The translations under genes were made by a program, and so were the position numbers. A stretch of DNA of 64,000 bases from Streptomyces sennicomposti (GTDB taxonomy: Bacteria; Actinomycetota; Actinomycetes; Streptomycetales; Streptomycetaceae): NCBI RefSeq assembly GCF_019890635.1, contig NZ_JAIOAB010000019.1, forward strand, positions 47,590 to 111,589. Reading direction: 5' to 3'. The notes under the pieces are model-generated. The model was given only the letters and a program-made list of their open reading frames with translations, did no database searches and was not told the DNA's origin. Positions 46,608 to 54,883 of the stretch are shown piece after piece (the stretch's first letter is position 1; each line of letters begins with the position of its first letter).

Positions 46608-47963
46608 TCAGAAGTCCCAGCCGTCCTCGTCGTCGGCACCCTTGACCGGGTCCGGCGCGGCGAACGACTCACCGACCATGCCGGCGGTCAGCGTGGTGCC
46701 GTCGCTCGGGTCGATCAGGATGAACGAGCCGGTGCGGCGCGAGTCGGCGTAGGAGTCGACCGGCAGCGGCTCGGCGGTGCGGATCTTCACCCGGCCGATG
46801 TCGTTGGCGACGAGCCGGCCCGGGTGCGGGTGCAGGGACAGGTCGTCCAGGGTGAGCCGGGACGGGATGTCCTTGACGATCGCCTTGACGGTGCGGGTGC
46901 CGTGCTTGAGGAGCACCCGGTGGCCGACGGTCAGCGGCGCGTCGGCGACGTGGCAGACGGTCGCCTCCACGTCCTGGGTGGTCGCCGGCGCGTCCTTGCT
47001 CGGCACGATCAGATCGCCGCGCGAGACGTCGATGTCGTCGGCCAGCAGCACGGTCACCGACTGCGTCGTCCACGCCACCTGGACCGGCTCGCCCAGCAGG
47101 TCGATGCCGGAGATCTTCGAGGTGCGCCCGGAGGGCAGGACGGTGACCTCGTCGCCGACCCGGAACGAACCGGCGGCGATCTGGCCGGCGTAGCCCCGGT
47201 AGTCGGGGTGCTCGGCGGTCTGCGGGCGGATCACGTACTGCACGGGCAGCCGGGCGTGGCAGTGGCTCAGGTCGTGGCTGACCGGCACCGTCTCCAGGTG
47301 CTCCAGCACGGTCGGGCCGCCGTACCAGTCCATGACCGCGGACGGCTCCACGACGTTGTCGCCGGCCAGCGCGGAGATCGGGATGGCGGTGACCTCGGGG
47401 ACGCCCAGCTCGGTCGCGTACGCCGTGAACTCCTCGGCGATCTCGGCGAAGACGGCCTCGCGGTAGTCGACGAGGTCCATCTTGTTGACGGCGAGGACCA
47501 CGTGCGGCACCCGCAGCAGCGCGGCGATCGCGGCGTGCCGGCGGGTCTGCTCGACCACGCCGTTGCGGGCGTCGACCAGGATCACCGTCAGCTCGGCGGT
47601 GGAGGCGCCGGTGACCATGTTGCGGGTGTACTGCACATGGCCCGGCGTGTCGGCCAGGATGAACCGGCGGCGGGGCGTGGCGAAGTAGCGGTAGGCCACG
47701 TCGATGGTGATGCCCTGCTCGCGCTCGGCGCGCAGGCCGTCGGTGAGCAGCGCGAGGTCCGGGGCCTCCTGGCCGCGGCTGGCCGAGGCGCGCTCGACGG
47801 CCTCCAGCTGGTCGGCGAGGACCGACTTGGAGTCGTGCAGCAGCCGGCCCACCAGGGTGGACTTGCCGTCGTCGACGGACCCGGCGGTGGCGAACCGCAG
47901 CAGGGTGGTCTCCGACAGCTGCTCGACCGACAGCGGCTCGGCGGGTTCGGTGGTGCTGGACAT
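46608..47963 (-). CDS. cysN: Sulfate adenylyltransferase subunit 1 (GTPase)
   Basis: CysN uses GTP hydrolysis to drive CysD in making adenosine 5'-phosphosulfate (APS) from sulfate and ATP. The 451-residue product is an EF-Tu-like GTPase: G1 is GSVDDGKST (28-36), G3 is DTPGH, G4 is NKMD, and beta-barrel domains follow. There is no fused APS kinase domain; that is the separate cysC gene. It begins two bases after the cysD stop. Confidence 0.96.
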   Translation of the reverse strand: MSSTTEPAEPLSVEQLSETTLLRFATAGSVDDGKSTLVGRLLHDSKSVLADQLEAVERASASRGQEAPDLALLTDGLRAEREQGITIDVAYRYFATPRRRFILADTPGHVQYTRNMVTGASTAELTVILVDARNGVVEQTRRHAAIAALLRVPHVVLAVNKMDLVDYREAVFAEIAEEFTAYATELGVPEVTAIPISALAGDNVVEPSAVMDWYGGPTVLEHLETVPVSHDLSHCHARLPVQYVIRPQTAEHPDYRGYAGQIAAGSFRVGDEVTVLPSGRTSKISGIDLLGEPVQVAWTTQSVTVLLADDIDVSRGDLIVPSKDAPATTQDVEATVCHVADAPLTVGHRVLLKHGTRTVKAIVKDIPSRLTLDDLSLHPHPGRLVANDIGRVKIRTAEPLPVDSYADSRRTGSFILIDPSDGTTLTAGMVGESFAAPDPVKGADDEDGWDF

Positions 47964-47965
47964 GG

Positions 47966-48904
47966 CTAGAAGTACCCCTCGCGCTTGCGGTCTTCCATCG
48001 CGGCCTCGGAGAGCTTGTCGTCGGCGCGGGTGGCGCCGCGCTCGGTGAGCCGGGAGGCGGCGATCTCGGCGATCACCTGCTCCAGCGTCACCGCGTCGGA
48101 GTCGACGGCGCCGGTGCAGGACATGTCGCCGACCGTGCGGTAGCGCACCAGCCGCTTCTCGACGCTCTCGCCGTCCTTGGGGCCGCCCCAGTCACCGGCG
48201 GTCAGCCACATGCCGGCCCGCCGGAACACCTCGCGCTCGTGCGCGAAGTAGATCGACGGCAGCTCGATGCCCTCGCGGGCGATGTACTGCCACACGTCCA
48301 GCTCGGTCCAGTTGGACAGCGGGAAGACGCGGACGTGCTCGCCGGGCGCGTGCCGGCCGTTGTACAGGTTCCACAGCTCGGGGCGCTGGCGGCGCGGGTC
48401 CCACTGGGAGAACTCGTCGCGGAGTGAGAACACCCGCTCCTTGGCGCGGGCCTTCTCCTCGTCGCGGCGGCCGCCGCCGAAGACCGCGTCGAACCGCGCC
48501 GACTGGATCTTCTCGGTGAGCGGCAGCGTCTGCAGCGGGTTGCGGGTGCCGTCCGGGCGCTCCTTGAGCACTCCCCGGTCGATGTAGTCCTGCACGGAGG
48601 CGACGTGCAGGCGCAGCCCGTGCTCGGCCACGGTCCGGTCGCGGTACTCCAGGACCTCCGGGAAGTTGTGCCCGGTGTCCACGTGCAGCAGCGCGAACGG
48701 CACCGGCGCCGGCGCGAACGCCTTCAGCGCCAGGTGCAGCATCAGGATCGAGTCCTTGCCGCCGGAGAAGAGGATCACCGGGTTCTCGAACTCGCCCGCG
48801 ACCTCGCGGAAGATGTGCACCGCCTCGGACTCCAGCGCGTCCAGGTGGGTCAGGGCGTACGGGCTGCCCGTGCCCTCGCCGGTCTCGGCGACGGTCGTCG
48901 TCAT
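47966..48904 (-). CDS. cysD: Sulfate adenylyltransferase subunit 2
   Basis: CysD is the catalytic ATP sulfurylase subunit. The 312-residue product has the PP-loop SGGKDSILMLH near residue 55, DTGHNFPEVLEYRD, and the FGGGRRDEEKARAKER block of the family. The ATG at 48904 overlaps the cysC stop (ATGA); longer upstream starts would run into cysC and are unlikely. Confidence 0.96.
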   Translation of the reverse strand: MTTTVAETGEGTGSPYALTHLDALESEAVHIFREVAGEFENPVILFSGGKDSILMLHLALKAFAPAPVPFALLHVDTGHNFPEVLEYRDRTVAEHGLRLHVASVQDYIDRGVLKERPDGTRNPLQTLPLTEKIQSARFDAVFGGGRRDEEKARAKERVFSLRDEFSQWDPRRQRPELWNLYNGRHAPGEHVRVFPLSNWTELDVWQYIAREGIELPSIYFAHEREVFRRAGMWLTAGDWGGPKDGESVEKRLVRYRTVGDMSCTGAVDSDAVTLEQVIAEIAASRLTERGATRADDKLSEAAMEDRKREGYF

Positions 48905-49461
48905 GCCAGTCCCCTTTCGCTGAGCAGGGCGTACACCGACGCCGCGGACTCCGGCACGCTCTGGTGCTGCGACTCGATCCTGAGGTCCGGCGCCTCGGGC
49001 TCCTCGTAGGGGTCGTCGACCCCGGTCAGCCCGGTCAGTTCGCCGGCGGCCTGCTTGGCGTACAGGCCCTTCACATCGCGTACGGAGCACACCTCGACCG
49101 GGGTGGCCACATGCACCTCGACGTACGCGGTGCCGTTCGCCTCGTGCCGCTTGCGCACCGCCGCCCGGCTGTCCGCGTACGGCGCGATCACCGGGACCAG
49201 GGCCAGCACGCCGTTGCGGGCGAGCAGTTCGGCGACGAAGCCGATGCGCTGGACGTTGGTGTGCCGGTCCTCGCGGCTGAAGCCGAGGCCCGCCGAGATG
49301 AACTCGCGGATCTCGTCGCCGTCGAGCACCTCGACGCGGTGGCCCTCCTCGCGCAGCCGGCCCGCCAGCTCGTGCGCGATGGTGGTCTTGCCGGCGCTCG
49401 GCAGGCCCGTGAGCCAGACGGTGGCTCCGGTCGTCACGTGTGTCTCCTGTATGTGTGTCAT
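48901..49461 (-). CDS. cysC: Adenylyl-sulfate kinase
   Basis: CysC phosphorylates APS to PAPS. The 186-residue product has Walker A GLPSAGKTT (19-27), the LDGDEIREFIS motif, GFSREDRHTNVQRIGFVA and the lid segment VKGLYAKQAAGEL. It lies four bases after cysH and overlaps cysD. Because the CysH here has iron-sulfur motifs typical of APS reductases, CysC may feed other PAPS needs such as sulfation. Confidence 0.95.
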   Translation of the reverse strand: MTHIQETHVTTGATVWLTGLPSAGKTTIAHELAGRLREEGHRVEVLDGDEIREFISAGLGFSREDRHTNVQRIGFVAELLARNGVLALVPVIAPYADSRAAVRKRHEANGTAYVEVHVATPVEVCSVRDVKGLYAKQAAGELTGLTGVDDPYEEPEAPDLRIESQHQSVPESAASVYALLSERGLA

Positions 49462-49465
49462 CGTC

Positions 49466-50176
49466 TCAGCCGTGCAGTCCGCACTCGGTCTTGGCGCGGC
49501 CCGCCCAGCGGCCGGCCCGGGCGTCCTCGCCCGCCAGCAGCCGGCGGGTGCAGGGCGCGCAGCCGACGGAGCCGTAGCCGTCCATCAGCAACGGGTTGGT
49601 CAGCACGCCGTGTTCGGCGACGTAGGCGTCCACGTCGTCCTGGGTCCAGCGGGCGATCGGGGAGATCTTCACCTTGCGCCGCTTCTCGTCCCAGCCGACG
49701 ACCGGGGTGTTCGCCCGGGTCGGGGACTCGTCGCGGCGCAGTCCGGTCGCCCAGGCCTGGTAGCCCTTCAGGCCCTGCTCCAGCGGGCGCACCTTGCGCA
49801 GCGCGCAGCACAGGTCGGGGTCGCGGTCGTGCAGCTTCGGGCCGTACTCGGCGTCCTGTTCGGCCACCGTCTGCGCGGGGGTGATCGTGATGACGTTGAC
49901 GTCCATCACGGCCTCCACCGCGTCCCGGGTGCCGATGGTCTCCGGGAAGTGGTAGCCGGTGTCGAGGAACACCACGTCCACCCCGGGCATGGCCCGGGCG
50001 GCGAGGTGGGCGACGACCGCGTCCTCCATGGACGAGGTCACGCAGAACCGCTTGCCGAAGGCGCCGGCCGCCCACTGGAGGATCTCCAGCGCGGTGGCGT
50101 CCTCGAGGTCGCGCCCGGCCTGTTCGGCCAGCGCCTTCAACTCCTCGTCGGTGCGCTCTTGCTGAGCCGTCGTCAT
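49466..50176 (-). CDS. cysH: Assimilatory APS/PAPS reductase with iron-sulfur motifs
   Basis: This enzyme reduces APS or PAPS to sulfite with thioredoxin. The 236-residue product has the PP-loop-like SSMEDAVVAHL segment, FLDTGYHFPET, the catalytic Cys in the C-terminal ECGLHG, and the extra cysteines DLCCALRK and VGCAPCT that bind a 4Fe-4S cluster. Those extra cysteines are typical of bacterial APS reductases rather than E. coli-type PAPS reductase. The ATG at 50176 overlaps the stop of the zinc-ribbon gene. Confidence 0.94.
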   Translation of the reverse strand: MTTAQQERTDEELKALAEQAGRDLEDATALEILQWAAGAFGKRFCVTSSMEDAVVAHLAARAMPGVDVVFLDTGYHFPETIGTRDAVEAVMDVNVITITPAQTVAEQDAEYGPKLHDRDPDLCCALRKVRPLEQGLKGYQAWATGLRRDESPTRANTPVVGWDEKRRKVKISPIARWTQDDVDAYVAEHGVLTNPLLMDGYGSVGCAPCTRRLLAGEDARAGRWAGRAKTECGLHG

Positions 50177-50355
50177 GATCGGTCGTCCCCTCCGTCGTCG
50201 GCCCGCTGGAATCCCCGGGCCAGCAGCCCGAGGAACTTCAGCCGGAAAGCCCGGTTGCACGCCGCGCATTCCCAGGCGCCGTGCCCCTCCTCGCTCGGCC
50301 GCAGATCCTCCTCACCGCAGTACGGGCAGTAGAACGGCGCGGCGCGCTCGCTCAC
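50173..50355 (-). CDS. 60-residue double-CxxC zinc-ribbon protein in the sulfur operon
   Basis: This very small protein has four cysteines as CPYC (10-13) and CAAC (30-33), the form of a zinc ribbon, followed by a basic/hydrophobic stretch RAFRLKFLGLLARGFQ. The GTG start (50355) overlaps the sulfite reductase stop (GTGA) and its own stop overlaps the cysH start (ATGA), so it is tightly coupled to both. I recall that small proteins of this kind occur at this place in other Streptomyces. A role in redox or cluster delivery, or as a regulator, would be inference. Confidence 0.88.
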   Translation of the reverse strand: MSERAAPFYCPYCGEEDLRPSEEGHGAWECAACNRAFRLKFLGLLARGFQRADDGGDDRS

Positions 50356-52049
50356 GACAGGGCCTCCTCGGAGGCGCGCGCGGCCCACGTGGCGAACCGC
50401 TCGCCGTCCTCGCGCTCCGCCTGGAAGCGCTTGAGGACCCGCTCGATGTAGTCGGGCAGTTCGGCGGAGGTCACCTTGAGGCCGCGCACCTTGCGGCCGA
50501 AGGCCGGCTCCAGGCCGAGCGCGCCGCCGAGATGGACCTGGTAGCCCTCGACCTGCTCGCCTTGCTCGTCCAGCACCAGCTGGCCCTTGAGACCGATGTC
50601 CGCCACCTGGATACGGGCGCAGGCGTTGGGGCAGCCGTTGAGGTTGATGGTGATCGGCTCGTCGAAGTCCGGCAGGCGGCGCTCCAGTTCGTCGATGAGC
50701 GCGGCGCCGCGGGCCTTGGTCTCGACGATGGCGAGCTTGCAGAACTCGATGCCGGTGCAGGCCATGGTGCCGCGCCGGAAGGAGGACGGCCGGGCGGTGA
50801 GATCCAGCGCCTCCAAGCCCTCGACCAGCGAGTCGACCTGGCCCTCCTCGACGTCGAGGATGATCATCTTCTGCTCGACGGTGGTGCGCACCCGGCCGGA
50901 GCCGTGCGCCTCGGCCAGCTCGGCGATCTTCGTCAGGGTGGTGCCGTCGACGCGGCCGACCCGGGGGGCGAAGCCGACGTAGTAGCGGCCGTCCTTCTGG
51001 CGGTGCACGCCGACGTGGTCGCGCCACTGCTGCACGGGCTGCTCGGGGGCGGGGCCGTCCAGCAGCTTGCGTCCGACGTACTCGTCCTCCAGCACCTGGC
51101 GGAACTTCTCCGCGCCCCAGTCGGCGACGAGGAACTTCAGCCGGGCCCGGTTGCGCAGCCGCCGGTAGCCGTAGTCGCGGAAGATGGAGATGACGCCCTC
51201 GTAGACGTCCGGGACGTCCTCGATCGGCACCCAGGCGCCCAGGCGCACGCCGAGCTTGGGGTTGGTGGACAGGCCGCCGCCGACCCACAGGTCGAAGCCC
51301 GGCCCGTGCTCGGGGTGGCGCACGCCGACGAAGGCCACGTCGTTGATCTCGTGGACCACGTCCAGCAGGGGCGAGCCCGAGATGGCCGTCTTGAACTTCC
51401 GGGGGAGGTTCGAGTACGCCTTGTTGCCGAGGACGCGGCGCTGGATCTCCTCCAGGGCCGGGGTGCCGTCGATGATCTCGTCCTCGGCGATGCCGGCCAC
51501 CGGCGAGCCGATCATCACCCGCGGGGTGTCGCCGCAGGCCGTCACCGTGGAGAGGCCGACGCCCTCCAGCCGCTCCCAAATCTCGGGCACGTCCTCGATC
51601 CGGATCCAGTGGTACTGGACGTTCTGCCGGTCGGTGATGTCGGCGGTGCCGCGCGCGAACTCCTGGGAGATCTCGCCGATCACCCGCAGCTGCTGCGTGG
51701 TGAGCCGGCCGCCGTCGATGCGCACCCGCAGCATGAAGTAGCGGTCGTCCAGCTCCTCCGGCTCCAGGATCGCGGTCTTGCCGCCGTCGATGCCGGGCTT
51801 GCGCTGGGTGTACAGCCCCCACCAGCGCATCCGGCCGCGCAGGTCGCTCGGGTCGATGGAGTCGAAACCGCGCTTGGAGTAGATCGTCTCAATGCGTGTC
51901 CGCACATTGAGACCGTCGTCGTCCTTCTTGACCTGCTCGTTGCCGTTGAGCGGAGTGAAGTGACCCGCGGCCCACTGCCCCTCGCCGCGGTGACGGCTCA
52001 CCTTGCGGCGGGGGCTCGCGGCAGCAGCGTTCTGCGGGGTGGCGGCCAT
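50352..52049 (-). CDS. sir: Ferredoxin-dependent sulfite reductase (NirA/Sir type)
   Basis: This enzyme reduces sulfite to sulfide with six electrons, using siroheme linked to a 4Fe-4S cluster. The 565-residue product has duplicated ferrodoxin-like and core domains. The cluster cysteines are in CTGIEFCKLA and NGCPNACARIQ. Arginines for sulfite binding are in the repeats (DRQNVQYHW region). I chose the ATG at 52049 (MAATPQN); an earlier ATG would add 20 residues that overlap the leader region. It heads the structural genes and its cofactor is supplied by the chelatase gene at the operon's far end. Confidence 0.95.
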   Translation of the reverse strand: MAATPQNAAAASPRRKVSRHRGEGQWAAGHFTPLNGNEQVKKDDDGLNVRTRIETIYSKRGFDSIDPSDLRGRMRWWGLYTQRKPGIDGGKTAILEPEELDDRYFMLRVRIDGGRLTTQQLRVIGEISQEFARGTADITDRQNVQYHWIRIEDVPEIWERLEGVGLSTVTACGDTPRVMIGSPVAGIAEDEIIDGTPALEEIQRRVLGNKAYSNLPRKFKTAISGSPLLDVVHEINDVAFVGVRHPEHGPGFDLWVGGGLSTNPKLGVRLGAWVPIEDVPDVYEGVISIFRDYGYRRLRNRARLKFLVADWGAEKFRQVLEDEYVGRKLLDGPAPEQPVQQWRDHVGVHRQKDGRYYVGFAPRVGRVDGTTLTKIAELAEAHGSGRVRTTVEQKMIILDVEEGQVDSLVEGLEALDLTARPSSFRRGTMACTGIEFCKLAIVETKARGAALIDELERRLPDFDEPITINLNGCPNACARIQVADIGLKGQLVLDEQGEQVEGYQVHLGGALGLEPAFGRKVRGLKVTSAELPDYIERVLKRFQAEREDGERFATWAARASEEALS

Positions 52050-52103
52050 GGTTGGTACGTCCTTCGGGACAGGCGGGAAAGCGGCTCGGACCTGCGCGTT
52101 CAG

Positions 52104-52134
52104 GCGCAAAGGGCAGGAGTGCGCGTCCTTGCGC
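52104..52134 (-). promoter_or_regulatory. Candidate attenuator hairpin between leader peptide and sulfite reductase
   Basis: GCGCAAAGG (52104-52112) pairs with CCTTGCGC (52127-52134) with one bulged base, around a 14-base loop. It lies 44 bases after the leader stop and 54 bases before the sir start, where an attenuator or anti-start structure would be expected. Confidence 0.5.
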
Positions 52135-52178
52135 GGAAGGCGAGGGAAAGCTGGGGTGATCGCGGCGTGGCTGGTGAA

Positions 52179-52262
52179 TCAGCGCGCCGGACAGATGGCG
52201 CTGGACATGCGGCCGTGGTCGACGTGCCGTCGGCTCACCAAGGCGATTCCAGTTCCAGACAT
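52179..52262 (-). CDS. 27-residue Cys-containing leader peptide of the sulfur operon
   Basis: The frame from the ATG at 52262 codes MSGTGIALVSRRHVDHGR followed by MSSAICPAR and stop. This strongly resembles the short actinomycete leader peptides found before sulfur genes (an RRHxD core and a late SSAIC with the only Cys). Ribosome stalling at the Cys codon when Cys-tRNA is low would be a simple way to couple downstream expression to cysteine supply. It lies 129 bases before sulfite reductase on the same strand. Confidence 0.82.
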   Translation of the reverse strand: MSGTGIALVSRRHVDHGRMSSAICPAR

Positions 52263-52284
52263 GACGGCAGCGTGGCACGGCGAT

Positions 52285-52299
52285 CTGGACACAGTCCAG
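52285..52299 (-). promoter_or_regulatory. Perfect inverted repeat before the leader peptide
   Basis: CTGGAC (52285-52290) and GTCCAG (52294-52299) are separated by ACA. It lies 22 bases upstream of the leader start and could be an operator or a 5' hairpin. Confidence 0.5.
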
Positions 52300-52318
52300 C
52301 TTCATCCAGAATGCGGAC

Positions 52319-52347
52319 ACCCTTGTCCCGTATGGTGGGATAAGGGT
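52319..52347 (-). promoter_or_regulatory. Long imperfect inverted repeat, probable operator of the sulfur operon
   Basis: Two 11-bp arms (ACCCTTGTCCC at 52319-52329 and GGGATAAGGGT at 52337-52347) are complementary except for one position and flank a seven-base centre. It lies about 57-85 bp upstream of the leader start, in the place of a promoter operator. The regulator is not in this window. Confidence 0.6.
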
Positions 52348-52412
52348 GTCGTTGATCACACGCCCGCACAGCGGCCGGTCCCGTGCGGGGACAGGGGTGT
52401 GCCGGGGCCGGT

Positions 52413-52985
52413 TCAGGCCGGGAACGCGCCCGGCCAGGGGCCCGGGGTGGCAACCTCCGGCTCCTCCTCGACCTTGGTGTCGAAGAGCTTGAAGCCGCGC
52501 CGCTGGTAGTTGTCCATCGCGTGCTCGCCGTCCTTGCTGCACGTGTGCAGCCACACCCGCTTCGTCGTGGCCAGCCCCGGCCAGCGGTCCGCCAGGTCCC
52601 AGGCGCGGGCGGCGCCGTACGACAGCAGATGGCCGCCGATGCGCCGGCCGCGGAAGGCCGGGACCAGCCCGAAGTAGACGATCTCCACCACCCCGTCGTC
52701 CTGCGCCTCCAGTTCGACGTACCCGGCCGGCGTGTCCCGGTCGTACGCCACCCATGTCTCGACCCCCGGACGCTCCAGGTGCTCCCGCCACCGCGCGTAC
52801 GTCCAGCCGAGCCGGTCGGTCCAGCGGATGTCGCCGCCGACCGACGCGTACAGGAACCGGCTGAACTCGGGCGAGGGCACCTCGGAGCGGACGATCCGGA
52901 CGTCGCCCTCGGGCGCGGTGGCCGGGAGGAGGTCGGTCGGCGCGGTCTGCTCCAGGGACCAGGTGGTCACGGCGATGTTCGTCAT
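52413..52985 (-). CDS. GNAT-family N-acetyltransferase
   Basis: This is a 190-residue cytosolic acetyltransferase. The acetyl-CoA motif is IVYFGLVPAFRGRRIGGHLL (about residues 101-120), with the later KDGEHAMDNYQRRGFKLFDT block as motif B. It points into the sulfur operon's regulatory region but is separated from it by the operators, so it is probably a separate transcript. The substrate is unknown. Confidence 0.9.
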   Translation of the reverse strand: MTNIAVTTWSLEQTAPTDLLPATAPEGDVRIVRSEVPSPEFSRFLYASVGGDIRWTDRLGWTYARWREHLERPGVETWVAYDRDTPAGYVELEAQDDGVVEIVYFGLVPAFRGRRIGGHLLSYGAARAWDLADRWPGLATTKRVWLHTCSKDGEHAMDNYQRRGFKLFDTKVEEEPEVATPGPWPGAFPA

Positions 52986-53159
52986 GCCGGTCAGGGAATC
53001 ATCCGGCTCCGCCCCCTGTCGAACGAGAACCCCAGGTCGCGCGCCCGCGCGCCCCCTCCCGCACCACGCCCGACGCCCCGGGACGGGCGGCCTGCCGACG
53101 CGGAGCCCGCGCCCTTGCGCGGCCCCGCGCCCGCGCCCTCCTGCGGTCCGGCGCCGCGC

Positions 53160-54563
53160 CTACCGCAGCGCCCGCTCCACCGAGGGGCGGGGGACCGCGA
53201 ACAGGGTCCGCCCGGACAGCGACCACACCTCGTCGGTCTGCGGCCAGTAGGACAGGGAGCCGGTGCCGTCGCCCCAGCAGCGGTGGGTGTCGTAGGACGA
53301 GCCGCACTCTGTCGTCCCCGCGCCCCGCAGGTCCTGGCGCCACAGCGTGCCGTGCGCGCTGTCGGGCCCGGCGGCCCGGGACAGGTACCAGGAGGTGCGG
53401 CCGTAGGGGCCGGTGCGCCGGGACAGCACGCCCCGCACGCCGTCCACCTTCGTCTCGTACGCCTCCTGCGCGCTCACCGTCCCGGCGGAGTCGGCGGCCA
53501 GCAGCCCGGCGCGGGCGGGGTCGGCGCTGAAGGAGTAGCGCCACAGCCGGGTGGGCCGCTCGCTGCCCCGTGGCGCGGCCTCCCCGGCGACCAGGCTGCC
53601 GGGGGCGGAACTCCGGTCCAGGGAGAGACTGTTCGGACAGGGCGCGGCGTTCGTGCCGGAGGCGGACGCGAAGTCCGCGGATTCGGCGGCGTCTTCAGAA
53701 CCGGTCGCTGCCGCCGACTCCTGCGCCGGGGTGCAACTGCCCTGCGTGGGGCGGTAGGAGGCGACCGCGGGCAGCACCCAGCGGTAGCCGTGCGCCGACC
53801 AGCCGCCCGGCACCCGGCCGACCGCGTCGCCGGCCACGGTCGCGCGCTGGATGCGGCGCAGGTCGTAGACGTACAGCGCGTCCCGCTCGCCGCCGGACGC
53901 GGTGACCAGCAGCTTGTCCCCGTACCAGACCATCCCCGACACGTGCGAGGCCAGGCCCCGGTAGTCGCGGCCGCCGTCGACCGGGACGACGAGCAGCGCC
54001 CAGGTGTAGGCGAGGCGGTCGGGGTCGTCGGCGTTCACGAAGGCGACCCGGGCCAGATCGCGGCCGGCGCCGTCGCCGTGCCGGGTCCAGCCGGAGAGGA
54101 TCACCCGGTGGCCTCCCCACAGGCCGTCGTCGGCGGCGTCCCCGGAGGTGGTCACGGACTCCGGGCGCCACTCGCGGGTCGCGGAGTCGGCGGCGTTCCA
54201 GCAGTACGCGCGCGTGGCCGCCGGTTCGACCGGCAGCGCCTTCTTCTCGTCGGCGGTGCAGCCGCCCGCGTCGCGCAGCGTCCGGTCGGCGCCGGCGAGC
54301 ACCGTGCCCGCGTCGACCGGGCGGCCCATCGCCGCGGCGAGCCGGTCCAGGGACCGCTCGGGCACCGGCTGTTCCGTCAGCCGCAGTCCGTCGAGGCGGG
54401 CGGAGGCCGCGAGCGGCTCCAGCGCGCCGGGGTCGTCGGTGACCGTGGCCTGCGAGGTGCTGATCAGGGTCGCGGCGGCGGTCAGCGCGAGTCCGGCCCC
54501 GGCCAGCGCCGCGCGCAGCGCACGGCCCCGTGCACGCCTGCGGTGTCTGCCGCGTTGCCTCAT
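53160..54563 (-). CDS. Secreted or membrane-anchored protein of unknown function
   Basis: This is a 467-residue protein. A very basic start (MRQRGRHRRRARGRALR) is followed by one hydrophobic segment (residues about 17-37), a signal peptide or anchor. The exported part has scattered aromatic beta-strand-like segments (VSGMVWYGDKLLVTASGG, ALYVYDLRRIQRATV, TRLWRYSFSADP) that suggest a beta-propeller-like fold. There are six cysteines, among them CTADEKK, CGSSYDTHRCWGDG. I recall Streptomyces homologs but no function. Confidence 0.78.
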   Translation of the reverse strand: MRQRGRHRRRARGRALRAALAGAGLALTAAATLISTSQATVTDDPGALEPLAASARLDGLRLTEQPVPERSLDRLAAAMGRPVDAGTVLAGADRTLRDAGGCTADEKKALPVEPAATRAYCWNAADSATREWRPESVTTSGDAADDGLWGGHRVILSGWTRHGDGAGRDLARVAFVNADDPDRLAYTWALLVVPVDGGRDYRGLASHVSGMVWYGDKLLVTASGGERDALYVYDLRRIQRATVAGDAVGRVPGGWSAHGYRWVLPAVASYRPTQGSCTPAQESAAATGSEDAAESADFASASGTNAAPCPNSLSLDRSSAPGSLVAGEAAPRGSERPTRLWRYSFSADPARAGLLAADSAGTVSAQEAYETKVDGVRGVLSRRTGPYGRTSWYLSRAAGPDSAHGTLWRQDLRGAGTTECGSSYDTHRCWGDGTGSLSYWPQTDEVWSLSGRTLFAVPRPSVERALR

Positions 54564-54883
54564 CCAACCCCCCTGTCCAGGGCTCGGTCCGCCGCGGGAC
54601 GCCCGCCGGCCGTGACGTCAACTGCGTCGCGCTGGTCGAGCGTTGACCGGGGTACCGAGGGACGACCCGGAAGGGATGCTACGGCAGTCCGGCGCGCCAC
54701 AGGACGAAGACCCCGCAAATATGCGGAAGATGCCACGGCGGGACCAGTCGGACCACTCCGCGTGCCCGGCCCGGCACGGCACGCACACCACGACACCGCG
54801 GGGAACGCCCGCACGGCCTCACCGCGGGGAACGCCCGCACGGCCTCACCGCGGGGCGCGCCCCGCACGGCAGGACACGCCGGC
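54564..54883. other. Intergenic region with no gene
   Basis: This 320-bp stretch holds the likely promoter of the secreted-protein gene and, from 54795, a tandem repeat. No protein-like frame was found. Confidence 0.5.
54795..54868. repeat. 26-bp tandem repeat, two full units and a degenerate third
   Basis: Units 54795-54820 and 54821-54846 are identical (core GCGGGGAACGCCCGCACGGC) and a shorter diverged copy follows. The array stops about 16 bases before the end of the GAF regulator gene. Confidence 0.88.
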
